Of a stretch of 64,000 bases of DNA, positions 1-7,488 are shown one piece after another. Both the position numbers and the translations under genes were made by a program. The stretch is from Pseudooceanicola nitratireducens (lineage in GTDB: Bacteria > Pseudomonadota > Alphaproteobacteria > Rhodobacterales > Rhodobacteraceae): positions 248,001-312,000 of the forward strand of contig NZ_FNZG01000004.1 in the NCBI RefSeq assembly GCF_900109195.1. The letters run 5' to 3'. The notes beneath the pieces were generated by a model, which ran no database searches, was not told the DNA's origin, and was given only the letters and a program-made list of their open reading frames with translations. How positions within the stretch are numbered: the first letter of the stretch is position 1; every line of letters starts with the position of its first letter.

Positions 1-315
1 TGTTTCGGCAAAATCGCGCGGCACCATGACGTCAAGCAGGCCGCCCTGGCCGTCCACCAGGATCTCGGGCAGGCCATCCACCGGGCGCGCGGTGCCGTCC
101 CGGATCAGCAGAAGCCGTCCGTCGATCTCGGTCACCAGGAAGGCCCCGCCGGGCAGGAAGGCCAGCGACCAGGGGCCATCAAGGCCGGTGATCACCGGCT
201 GCGCGGTCAGTGATCCGACAGATGTATCAAGCGCTTGGGCGGGAATCGCACCGGCGGCAACAAGGGCCAGAGCAACAGCAGAGAGACGGATCGGGGAACG
301 GGAAATCAGGGGCAT
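1..315 (-). CDS. PQQ-dependent sugar dehydrogenase (GSDH family), 5' part only
   Basis: The minus-strand frame begins at the ATG complementary to 313-315 and runs off the left edge, so only about 105 N-terminal residues are present. Residues 1-25 form a signal peptide ending in an AQA-type cleavage site, so the product is periplasmic. The motif GLDGPWSLAFLPGG followed by TEIDGRLLLIRDG and DGQGGLLDV is typical of the first beta-propeller blades of soluble glucose/sorbosone (aldose sugar) dehydrogenases of the YliI/Asd type, which oxidise sugars with PQQ. Catalytic and PQQ-binding residues lie outside the window. It diverges from the ABC importer operon, and the two share a 132-bp intergenic region. 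Confidence 0.8.
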   Translation of the reverse strand, partial: MPLISRSPIRLSAVALALVAAGAIPAQALDTSVGSLTAQPVITGLDGPWSLAFLPGGAFLVTEIDGRLLLIRDGTARPVDGLPEILVDGQGGLLDVMVPRDFAET

Positions 316-447
316 GAAAGGTCCTTTCTTTGATGAAAAACCTATGCCTGCTTTACGCAAGAGCAACGTTGTTCACGAAGACTTTTCTTTTCCCGTTAGC
401 GCGCATAGCATCGCCGCCAGGACAATGTTCCAACAAGGGAGAACACA

Positions 448-1641
448 ATGAAAAAGCTTCTACTGGCAGGCGCGGCGCTAACGGCACTGACCGCAGCGGC
501 CCACGCGGAAAGCCACGCATCCGAAGTCAAGCTGGGCGTGATCCTCGGCTTCACCGGCCCGATCGAATCGCTGACCCAGGCCATGGCCGCCGGCGCTGAA
601 CTGGCGATGTCCGAAGTGACCGAAAGCGGCGCGCTTCTGGGCGGTGCCAAGGTGACCCCGGTGCGCGCGGATTCGACCTGTGTCGACGCCGGTGCCGCAA
701 CCGCCGCCGCTGAACGCCTTGTGACCGCCGAAGGCGTCAAGGGCATCATGGGCGCTGACTGCTCGGGCGTGACCGGCGCAGTCCTGACCAACGTTGCCGT
801 GCCGAACGGCATGGTCATGATCTCGCCCTCCGCGACCTCTCCGGGTCTGTCGGAAGCGGAAGACAACGGGTTGTTCTTCCGTACGGCTCCGTCTGACGCA
901 CGTCAGGGCGTCGTCATGACCGAAGGTCTGATCGGCATGGGCGTCAAGTCCGTCGCGGTCACCTACACCAACAACGACTACGGCAAGGGCCTGGCAGACA
1001 GCTTCCAGCAAGCCTTCGAAGCCGCTGGCGGTGAAGTCACCATTTCGGCCGCACACGAAGACGGCAAAGCCGACTACTCGGCCGAAGTTGGCGCGCTGGC
1101 ATCCGCCGGTGGCGACCTGCTGGTCGTTGCAGGCTATGTTGACCAGGGTGGCGCAGGCATCGTGCGCGGGTCGCTCGACACCGGCGCATTCGACCGCTTC
1201 CATTTCCCCGATGGCATGATCGGTGCCGCGCTGGAAGAAAACTTCGGCTCCGAGCTGGACGGCTCCACCGGCCAGGTTCCCGGCACCGACAGCCCGGGTG
1301 CGGCGAAATTCGCCGAGGTCGTGGGTGACAAGTTCGACGTCTCCGGCCCCTACACCGGCGAAAGCTATGACGCGGCTGCGCTGATCCTGCTGGCCATGCA
1401 GGCCGCCGGTTCGGTTGAACCCGGTGACTACAAATCCAAGGTCGAAATGGTGGCCAACGCGCCGGGCGAAAAGATCTATCCCGGTGAACTGGCCAAGGCG
1501 CTGGAACTGATCGCCGCCGGCACCGACATCGACTATGTCGGGGCCACGGACGTGGAACTGATCGGCCCCGGTGAAGCTTCGGGCTCGTTCCGCGAGATCA
1601 AGTTCGAAGGTGGCAAGATGACCACCACCGGCTACCGTTAA
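448..1641 (+). CDS. Liv-type ABC transporter substrate-binding protein
   Basis: This is a 397-residue periplasmic binding protein (Peripla_BP_6, HAAT family). A signal peptide with a KK n-region and an AHAES cleavage region covers about residues 1-21. The mature N-terminus (VKLGVILGFTGPIE) and the central TYTNNDYGKGLADSF segment are typical of LivJ/AmiC-like receptors. The start codon is preceded by AAGGGAGAA at good spacing. The gene heads an importer operon and is separated from the ATPase gene by a strong hairpin, which would fit the higher expression usual for binding proteins. The ligand cannot be read from sequence; branched-chain amino acids, amides or other small carboxylates are possible. 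Confidence 0.9.
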   Translation: MKKLLLAGAALTALTAAAHAESHASEVKLGVILGFTGPIESLTQAMAAGAELAMSEVTESGALLGGAKVTPVRADSTCVDAGAATAAAERLVTAEGVKGIMGADCSGVTGAVLTNVAVPNGMVMISPSATSPGLSEAEDNGLFFRTAPSDARQGVVMTEGLIGMGVKSVAVTYTNNDYGKGLADSFQQAFEAAGGEVTISAAHEDGKADYSAEVGALASAGGDLLVVAGYVDQGGAGIVRGSLDTGAFDRFHFPDGMIGAALEENFGSELDGSTGQVPGTDSPGAAKFAEVVGDKFDVSGPYTGESYDAAALILLAMQAAGSVEPGDYKSKVEMVANAPGEKIYPGELAKALELIAAGTDIDYVGATDVELIGPGEASGSFREIKFEGGKMTTTGYR

Positions 1642-1660
1642 GTCTAGCTTGACCATTCAG

Positions 1661-1689
1661 GCGGCCCGGCGCAGAACCGGGCCGCTTTT
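1661..1689 (+). terminator. intrinsic terminator/attenuator after the binding-protein gene
   Basis: A perfect 9-bp stem (GCGGCCCGG/CCGGGCCGC) with a 7-base loop is followed by TTTT. It lies 19 bases after the stop codon and 45 bases before the next gene of the same operon. It probably gives partial termination or 3'-end protection, so the binding protein is made in excess over the membrane parts. Confidence 0.8.
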
Positions 1690-1734
1690 ACATTTGGTAA
1701 TAGGCGGAAACACGTCTGGCCAAAGGGGGACGGT

Positions 1735-2517
1735 ATGATCGTCGTTGACGATATTCACAAACATTTCGGGGGCTTCCGGGCCGTTGACGGGGCCAGCCTG
1801 ACGATCCGCGAAGGGTCGATCACCGGGCTGATCGGCCCCAATGGCGCCGGCAAGACCACCCTGTTCAACGTGATCGCCGGGCATCTCAAGCCCACAAGCG
1901 GCCGCGTCACCATGGGAGGAGAGGACATCACCGGCCTCCCCCCGCATGAGCTGTTTCACAAGGGGCTGCTGCGGACCTTCCAGATCGCGCATGAGTTCCA
2001 TTCCATGACCGTGCGCGAAAACCTGATGATGGTGCCCGGCGACCAGACGGGCGAAACCCTGGTCAATGCCTGGCTCAAGCGTCGTCAGATCGCCCGCGAG
2101 GAAGAGGCCTTACGGCGCAAGGCCGACGAGGTGCTGGAGTTCCTGACGATCTCGCATCTCGCCGACGAAAAGGCCGGAAACCTGTCCGGCGGGCAGAAAA
2201 AGCTGCTGGAACTGGGCCGCACCATGATGGTCGACGCCAAGATCGTCTTCCTGGACGAGGTCGGCGCAGGCGTGAACCGCACCCTTCTGATGACCATCGC
2301 CGACGCGATCCTGCGGTTGAACAAGGAACGCGGCTATACCTTCGTCGTGATCGAACATGACATGGATTTCATTGGGAAACTTTGCGATCCGGTCATCTGC
2401 ATGGCCGAAGGCAAAGTGCTTGCCGAAGGCACCTTGGACGAGATCAAGGCAAACGAACAGGTGATCGAGGCCTACCTGGGCACCGGTCTGAAGAACAAGG
2501 AGATGGCCAATGGCTGA
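1735..2517 (+). CDS. Liv-type ABC transporter ATP-binding protein (LivG-like)
   Basis: This 260-residue ABC ATPase has Walker A GPNGAGKT at residues 34-41, signature LSGGQ at 150-154 and Walker B VFLDE at 171-175. The D-loop region reads DEVGAGVN where the family usually has DEPxAGLN, so the conserved proline is a valine; the catalytic glutamate is intact. The NGAGKTTLFNVIAG context and the C-terminal extension fit the LivG (BCA_ABC_TP_C) subfamily. It is the first ATPase of the importer and overlaps the next ATPase gene by 8 bases, indicating translational coupling. Confidence 0.92.
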   Translation: MIVVDDIHKHFGGFRAVDGASLTIREGSITGLIGPNGAGKTTLFNVIAGHLKPTSGRVTMGGEDITGLPPHELFHKGLLRTFQIAHEFHSMTVRENLMMVPGDQTGETLVNAWLKRRQIAREEEALRRKADEVLEFLTISHLADEKAGNLSGGQKKLLELGRTMMVDAKIVFLDEVGAGVNRTLLMTIADAILRLNKERGYTFVVIEHDMDFIGKLCDPVICMAEGKVLAEGTLDEIKANEQVIEAYLGTGLKNKEMANG

Positions 2518-3223
2518 GCCGTTCCTAATCGGAGAAGCCATGACCGGCGGCTATGGCCGGGGGCCCGACATCCTGCATGATTGCACCATCTCGGTCGATC
2601 CGGGCCAGATCGCGGTCATCGTCGGCCCGAACGGGGCTGGCAAATCCACCGGCATGAAGGCCATCTTCGGCATGCTGAACCTGCGCAAGGGCCGGGTCGT
2701 ACTGGATGGCGACGACATCACCGACCTGTCACCACAGGATCGCGTGCGGCGCGGCATGGGCTTTGTCCCGCAGGTGAACAACATCTTCCCGTCGATGAGC
2801 GTGGAAGAGAACCTGGAAATGGGTGCCTTCATCCGCAATGACGACTTTTCTTCAACGATGGCCCAGGTTTATGACCTGTTCCCGATCCTGAAGGACAAGC
2901 GCCATCAAGCAGCAGGAGAGCTGTCGGGCGGCCAACGCCAGCAGGTCGCCGTGGGCCGCGCGCTGATGACCCAACCCAAGGTCCTGATGCTGGACGAACC
3001 GACCGCGGGCGTTAGCCCGATCGTCATGGACGAACTTTTCGACCGCATCATCGAGATCGCGCGCACCGGCCTTCCGGTGCTGATGGTCGAACAGAACGCC
3101 CGCCAGGCGCTTGAGATCGCAGATCGCGCCTATGTGCTGGTTCAGGGGGCCAATGCCCACACCGGCACCGGCAAGGAACTGCTGGCCGACGACGAAGTCC
3201 GCCGCAGTTTCCTGGGGGGCTGA
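2510..3223 (+). CDS. Liv-type ABC transporter ATP-binding protein (LivF-like)
   Basis: This 237-residue ABC ATPase has Walker A GPNGAGKS at about residues 39-46, followed by signature ELSGGQRQ, Walker B LMLDEPTAGVSP and the H-loop region LMVEQN. The short LivF-type form pairs with the upstream LivG-like subunit as the nucleotide-binding heterodimer. The start overlaps the end of the upstream gene by 8 bases. The stop is directly followed by the start of a small secreted-protein gene that is not normally part of such operons. Confidence 0.92.
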   Translation: MAEPFLIGEAMTGGYGRGPDILHDCTISVDPGQIAVIVGPNGAGKSTGMKAIFGMLNLRKGRVVLDGDDITDLSPQDRVRRGMGFVPQVNNIFPSMSVEENLEMGAFIRNDDFSSTMAQVYDLFPILKDKRHQAAGELSGGQRQQVAVGRALMTQPKVLMLDEPTAGVSPIVMDELFDRIIEIARTGLPVLMVEQNARQALEIADRAYVLVQGANAHTGTGKELLADDEVRRSFLGG

Positions 3224-3224
3224 G

Positions 3225-3629
3225 ATGGGGATCTTCAACGTTATCAATGCTCTGCGCATGGGGGTCAAAGTCCCTTACGCAGTATGTGCAGCCCTTCTGG
3301 CACTTGTCCCCGGCATGGTCCTGGGGTCTGACTACAGCTGCAGCTTCGACACCGAATGCTATGAAAGCGAGGCCTGCGCCGCATCAGACTTTGCCGTCGA
3401 GGTGCGGGGCGAGGATCAGAACATCGCCACCGACTTCGGCACTTTCCCGATCCTCGCGATCCGGGACGAGGCCAACATCCTGACGGTCTTCGTCAATTCC
3501 GACGGTGCGGTCTATCTTCTGTCGGCCAATACCGACCCCGAGGGCGATGCCTCGGCCCGCTTTACGGCCCATGTCACCGATGGCCCGCAAAGCATCACTT
3601 ATCTTGGTACCTGCGAGAGGGTCGGCTGA
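3225..3629 (+). CDS. hypothetical secreted protein inside the importer operon
   Basis: This is a 134-residue protein of no family I recognise. A hydrophobic stretch, VPYAVCAALLALVPGMVLG (about residues 16-34), looks like a signal peptide; Met12 is an alternative start giving a more usual n-region. The mature part begins with a Cys-rich segment (C39, C45, C51) and has one more Cys near the C-terminus (about 131), suggesting periplasmic disulfides. The rest looks like a small beta-rich domain (TDFGTFPILAIR, ILTVFVNSDGAVYLLS). It begins 1 base after the livF-like stop and its own TGA overlaps the ATG of the permease by 1 base, so it is firmly embedded in the operon. Confidence 0.8.
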   Translation: MGIFNVINALRMGVKVPYAVCAALLALVPGMVLGSDYSCSFDTECYESEACAASDFAVEVRGEDQNIATDFGTFPILAIRDEANILTVFVNSDGAVYLLSANTDPEGDASARFTAHVTDGPQSITYLGTCERVG

Positions 3630-4639
3630 TGGATCTTCTGAACGCCTTCGTGGCGCTGTCTAATTTCGTGCTGGTCCCGGCGCTCGCCTATGGCGCGCAG
3701 CTGGCGCTTGGTGCGCTTGGGGTGACGCTGATCTACGGCATCCTGCGGTTCTCGAACTTCGCCCACGGCGACACGATGGCCTTTGGCACCATGGCCGTTG
3801 TGCTGTTCACCTGGCTGTTCCAAAGCTGGGGCATCAACCTTGGTCCGCTGCCGACCGCCCTGCTGGCGCTGCCCTTCGGCATCGTTATCTGCATGGGGCT
3901 GGTACTGCTGACCGACCGCTATATCTATCGCTTCTACCGGGCGCAGAAGGTCAAGCCGGTGGTGCTGGTGATCGTCTCCATGGGGGTGATGTTCGTCACC
4001 AACGGCTTGGTGCGTTTCATCATCGGCCCCGACGATCAGCGCTTTGCCGATGGCGAACGGTTCCTGATCTCGGCCCGGACCTTCAAGGAAATGACGGGCC
4101 TGGACGAAGGGCTGGCGATCAAGACCGGACAGGCGCTGACCGTGGTGATCGCCGTGATCGCCGTGGCGCTGCTGTTCTGGTTCCTGAACCGCACCCGCAC
4201 CGGCAAATCCATGCGCGCCTATTCCGACAACGAGGATCTGGCGCTGCTGTCTGGCATCAACCCCGAGAAGGTCGTGATGGTCACCTGGCTGATCGTCGCC
4301 GCCCTGGCGACCCTTGCCGGCACCCTGTACGGGTTGGACAAGTCGTTCAAACCCTTCACTTATTTCCAGCTGCTTCTGCCCTTCTTCGCGGCGGCCATCG
4401 TTGGCGGGCTGGGATCTCCGATCGGCGCGATCGTGGGCGGGTTCGTCATCGCCTTTTCCGAGGTGCTGATCACCTATGCCTGGAAAAAGGTGCTGACCTA
4501 CGCCCTGCCCGAGACGCTGGCGCCTGACGGGCTCGCCCAGCTTCTGTCCACGGATTACAAGTTCGCTGTGTCCTTCGTCATCCTGCTGGTGGTGCTGCTG
4601 TTCCGCCCGACCGGCCTGTTCAAGGGGAAATCGGTATGA
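3629..4639 (+). CDS. Liv-type ABC transporter permease (LivH-like)
   Basis: This 336-residue inner-membrane permease of the BPD_transp_2 family has about eight hydrophobic segments. The N-terminal GALGVTLIYGILRFSNFAHG stretch is the usual LivH signature (TLIYGxLRxxNFAHG), and a later GGLGSPIGAIVGGF segment matches the conserved coupling region. It forms the translocation pore together with the next gene product. The start overlaps the stop of the secreted-protein gene, and the end overlaps the next ATG (ATGA). Confidence 0.92.
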   Translation: MDLLNAFVALSNFVLVPALAYGAQLALGALGVTLIYGILRFSNFAHGDTMAFGTMAVVLFTWLFQSWGINLGPLPTALLALPFGIVICMGLVLLTDRYIYRFYRAQKVKPVVLVIVSMGVMFVTNGLVRFIIGPDDQRFADGERFLISARTFKEMTGLDEGLAIKTGQALTVVIAVIAVALLFWFLNRTRTGKSMRAYSDNEDLALLSGINPEKVVMVTWLIVAALATLAGTLYGLDKSFKPFTYFQLLLPFFAAAIVGGLGSPIGAIVGGFVIAFSEVLITYAWKKVLTYALPETLAPDGLAQLLSTDYKFAVSFVILLVVLLFRPTGLFKGKSV

Positions 4640-5913
4640 AGATGCGCGATGCTGGATTGTTCGCCCTCGTGGCGGCGCTGCTTGTCCTCACGGGCATGAT
4701 GCAAAGCTGGAACCTGGCGCTCCAGATCCTGAACATGGGGCTGATCTCGGCGATCATGGCCCTGGGCGTGAACCTGCAATGGGGCTTTGCCGGGCTGTTC
4801 AACGTCGGTGTCATGGGCTTTGTCGCGCTTGGCGGGCTGGCCGTGGCGCTGACCGCCATGCCGCCCGTGGGCGATGCCTGGCGTGCCGGAGGCCTTGGCG
4901 TCTTCTCGGCGCTGATCGTGGCGGCGGTGGCGATCACCCTGGCCGTGGTGATCTGGCGAAAGCGCCTGCCCGCGCGTGGCTGGCTTGTGGCGGCGGTTCT
5001 TCTGGTCGGGTTCATCCTGTACCGCGAATTGTTTGATCCCGCCCGTGACGCGATCGAGGCGGTGAACCCCGCGCTTCAGGGCAACCTGGGCGGGCTGGGC
5101 TTGCCGGTGCTGTTCTCCTGGCCGGTCGGAGGGCTCCTGGCCGCCGGTGCGGCCTGGCTCATCGGCAAGACGGCCCTTGGGCTGCGCTCCGATTACCTGG
5201 CCATCGCGACGCTTGGCATTGCGGAAATCATCCTGGCCGTAATGAAGAACGAAGACTGGCTGGCGCGTGGCGTGAAGAACGTCATCGGCGTGCCCTCGCC
5301 CCTGCCCACGGCGGTCGAGCTTCAGGAAAACGCCGGTTTTGCCGCGCGGTTTGCCGATCCGATCACCGCCTCGACCATCGGGGTGAAACTGGGCTATGCC
5401 GTTCTTTTTGCTGTGGTTCTTATCGCGCTGATCGTGCTGATGCAGCTGGCGCTGAAATCGCCCTGGGGCCGTATGGTCCGCGCGATCCGCGACAATGAAA
5501 CCGCGGCCGAGGCCATGGGCAAGGACGTCACCCGGCGGCACCTGCAGATCTTCATCCTTGGCTCGGCCATCTGTGGCCTGGCCGGGGCGATGATGACCAC
5601 GCTGGACGGTCAGCTGGTGCCCGGCACCTATCAGCCGCTGCGCTTCACCTTCCTGATCTGGGTCATGGTGATCGTCGGCGGGTCGGGCAACAACTTTGGC
5701 GCAGTTCTGGGCGGCATGCTGATCTGGTTCCTCTGGGTTCAGGTCGAACCCGTGGGCGCCTGGCTGATCGGCGCGCTGACCAGCGGTCTGCCCGAGGGCG
5801 CGTTCAAGGACCACCTGATGGACAGCGCGGCATATATGCGTTTGTTCACAATGGGTTTGGTCATGCTCCTCGTGTTGCGCTTCAGCCCGCGTGGCCTGAT
5901 CCCGGAGCGTTGA
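4636..5913 (+). CDS. Liv-type ABC transporter permease (LivM-like)
   Basis: This 425-residue inner-membrane permease is the second BPD_transp_2 subunit. The GVNLQWGFAGLFNVGVMGF segment matches the LivM consensus (NLxxGxxGLxNxGxxxF), and RAIRDNETAAEAMGKD is the cytoplasmic EAA-like loop contacting the ATPases. At 425 residues it is longer than many LivM proteins; the extra length is a hydrophobic insertion around residues 95-160. It overlaps the LivH-like gene by 4 bases and is followed 1 base later by the aminotransferase. Confidence 0.92.
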   Translation: MKMRDAGLFALVAALLVLTGMMQSWNLALQILNMGLISAIMALGVNLQWGFAGLFNVGVMGFVALGGLAVALTAMPPVGDAWRAGGLGVFSALIVAAVAITLAVVIWRKRLPARGWLVAAVLLVGFILYRELFDPARDAIEAVNPALQGNLGGLGLPVLFSWPVGGLLAAGAAWLIGKTALGLRSDYLAIATLGIAEIILAVMKNEDWLARGVKNVIGVPSPLPTAVELQENAGFAARFADPITASTIGVKLGYAVLFAVVLIALIVLMQLALKSPWGRMVRAIRDNETAAEAMGKDVTRRHLQIFILGSAICGLAGAMMTTLDGQLVPGTYQPLRFTFLIWVMVIVGGSGNNFGAVLGGMLIWFLWVQVEPVGAWLIGALTSGLPEGAFKDHLMDSAAYMRLFTMGLVMLLVLRFSPRGLIPER

Positions 5914-5914
5914 T

Positions 5915-7084
5915 ATGACCCGCACCAAAACAACTTTCGCGCCACCGGTCATGGAGGCGCGGCGCTGGCTGTCCGAGGCCCGGCTTGGCGCCGACATGCC
6001 CCTGATCAACGTCAGCCAGGCGGCGCCGGTCGATCCTCCGGTCCTGGCGATGCGCCAGGAAATCGCGCGGCTGGCGGTCGAGGAACCGCAGGCGCATCTC
6101 TACGGTCCCGTATTGGGCCTTGGGGGGTTGCGCGAAGAGGTCGCGGCGCAATGGCTTACAGCGTATGGCGGTGAGATCGGGGCCTCCCGCGTCGCCATCA
6201 CCTCGGGCTGTAACGAGGCCTTCTGCGCCACCATCGCCACCCTTCTGGACGAAGGCGACGAGGTGCTGTTGCCGGTGCCCTGGTACTTCAACCACAAGAT
6301 GGCGCTGGACATGATCGGCGGCGTCTCGGTGCCCCTGCCGGTGGACGAGGCGATGCTGCCGCGTCTGGATCTGGCCGAGGATCTGATCACCGACCGCACC
6401 CGCGCCATCGCGCTGGTCAGCCCCAATAATCCGACCGGCGTGGAATATCCGCCCGAACTGATCGGGGCCTTCTTCGATCTGTGCCAGCGGCGCGGGATCA
6501 CCCTGATCCTGGATGAGACCTATCGCGATTTCCATTCCTCGGGCGCGGCCCCGCATGATCTGTTCACCCGGCCCGACTGGGACCGGACGCTGGTGCAACT
6601 TTACAGTTTTTCAAAGGCTTACCGCCTGACTGGCCACCGGGTCGGGGCGCTTGTCACGTCACCCGCGCGGCTGGCCGAGGTCGAGAAGTACCTGGACACC
6701 GTGACCATCTGCCCGGCGCAGCTGGGGCAATATGCGGCGCTTTGGGGGATGCAGAACCTGGGCGAATGGCTGGCCGGAGAACGCGCCGAGATCCTGTCGC
6801 GCGGTCGCGCGATCCGCGACGGCTTTGGCCCGTTGCAGGCCGCCGGCTGGCGTCTGCGCGGGGCCGGTGCCTATTTCGCCTATCTTGACCATCCGTTTGA
6901 CGCGCCCTCGGATCAGATCGCGCGGCGGCTGGTGGCCGAGGCGGGGATCCTGATGCTGCCCGGCACGATGTTCACGCCCGAGGGCGATGCCAACGGCCAG
7001 CGCCAGATGCGCGTGGCCTTTGCCAACCTGGATACCGACGGGATTGCCGGGATGATTGATCGGTTGGCGGGGTTTTCCGGGTAG
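5915..7084 (+). CDS. PLP-dependent aminotransferase (class I/II)
   Basis: This 389-residue fold-type I aminotransferase has the PLP Schiff-base lysine at K234 in SFSKAYRLTGHRVG, the cofactor Asp at D200 in LILDETY, the NNPTG motif at 171-175 and the C-terminal carboxylate-binding Arg in QMRVAF. It is cytoplasmic and probably transaminates the imported substrate or a product of it. The ATG lies 1 base after the LivM-like stop, making it the last gene of the importer operon. The co-transcription suggests the imported compound is an amino acid or becomes one, but substrate identity is inference. Confidence 0.9.
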   Translation: MTRTKTTFAPPVMEARRWLSEARLGADMPLINVSQAAPVDPPVLAMRQEIARLAVEEPQAHLYGPVLGLGGLREEVAAQWLTAYGGEIGASRVAITSGCNEAFCATIATLLDEGDEVLLPVPWYFNHKMALDMIGGVSVPLPVDEAMLPRLDLAEDLITDRTRAIALVSPNNPTGVEYPPELIGAFFDLCQRRGITLILDETYRDFHSSGAAPHDLFTRPDWDRTLVQLYSFSKAYRLTGHRVGALVTSPARLAEVEKYLDTVTICPAQLGQYAALWGMQNLGEWLAGERAEILSRGRAIRDGFGPLQAAGWRLRGAGAYFAYLDHPFDAPSDQIARRLVAEAGILMLPGTMFTPEGDANGQRQMRVAFANLDTDGIAGMIDRLAGFSG

Positions 7085-7132
7085 GAGTCGCGGCCGTTTC
7101 GCCTGTGCGCATCCGTTTGAGTTGAAGAAATA

Positions 7133-7318
7133 AGGGCAGCGCCGTCCCGCGGGGTGGCGCACAAGCGCCGCCCGTCGCACCAAAGGCGTGCCTGAAAATT
7201 TCGGCGCACCTCTGGTGCGACGGGGGCGGCCCCTCTCAGCGATTGCAAGCAATCGCTTGCCGGGCAACGGGCCGCTGCCCGGCGTAAACGCCGGGCGGGC
7301 CTCCTGTCATGGGCCTGC
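7133..7318 (+). repeat. dispersed modular palindromic repeat, copy A (fills the 7085-7488 gap)
   Basis: The 404-base gap between the aminotransferase and PpiD-like genes is mostly this repeat. Module 1 (AGGGCAGCG...GGTGGCGC...GCGCCGCCC) is followed by a copy-specific hairpin (GTCGCACCA at 7179 pairing with TGGTGCGAC ending near 7222). Next comes module 2, a perfect palindrome AGCGATTGC/GCAATCGCT (about 7239-7258), and then module 3, CCCGGCG-TAAA-CGCCGGG (about 7278-7295). The same modules recur on the minus strand at 49910-50030 and, without module 2, at 51975-52078. No convincing ORF lies in it. Confidence 0.75.
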
Positions 7319-7488
7319 GCCCGAGCGCAACACCGCATTCCCATCAAACTCCTGTCATCCCAAGGACATTTCCCGCGCCGATCCCACGCAACGCGCGGTG
7401 CGCCCCTTGCCCCGCTGCCGGTGGCACAATAGACATGGGCGACAAGACCGCCCGCGTCACAGTACGGGCGAACACAAGGGATGCATTT

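Noticed and set aside
26-451. A plus-strand frame over the first 450 bases
   Set aside because: It opposes the sugar dehydrogenase N-terminus, whose signal peptide and propeller motifs are clear on the minus strand, and it overlaps the binding-protein leader.
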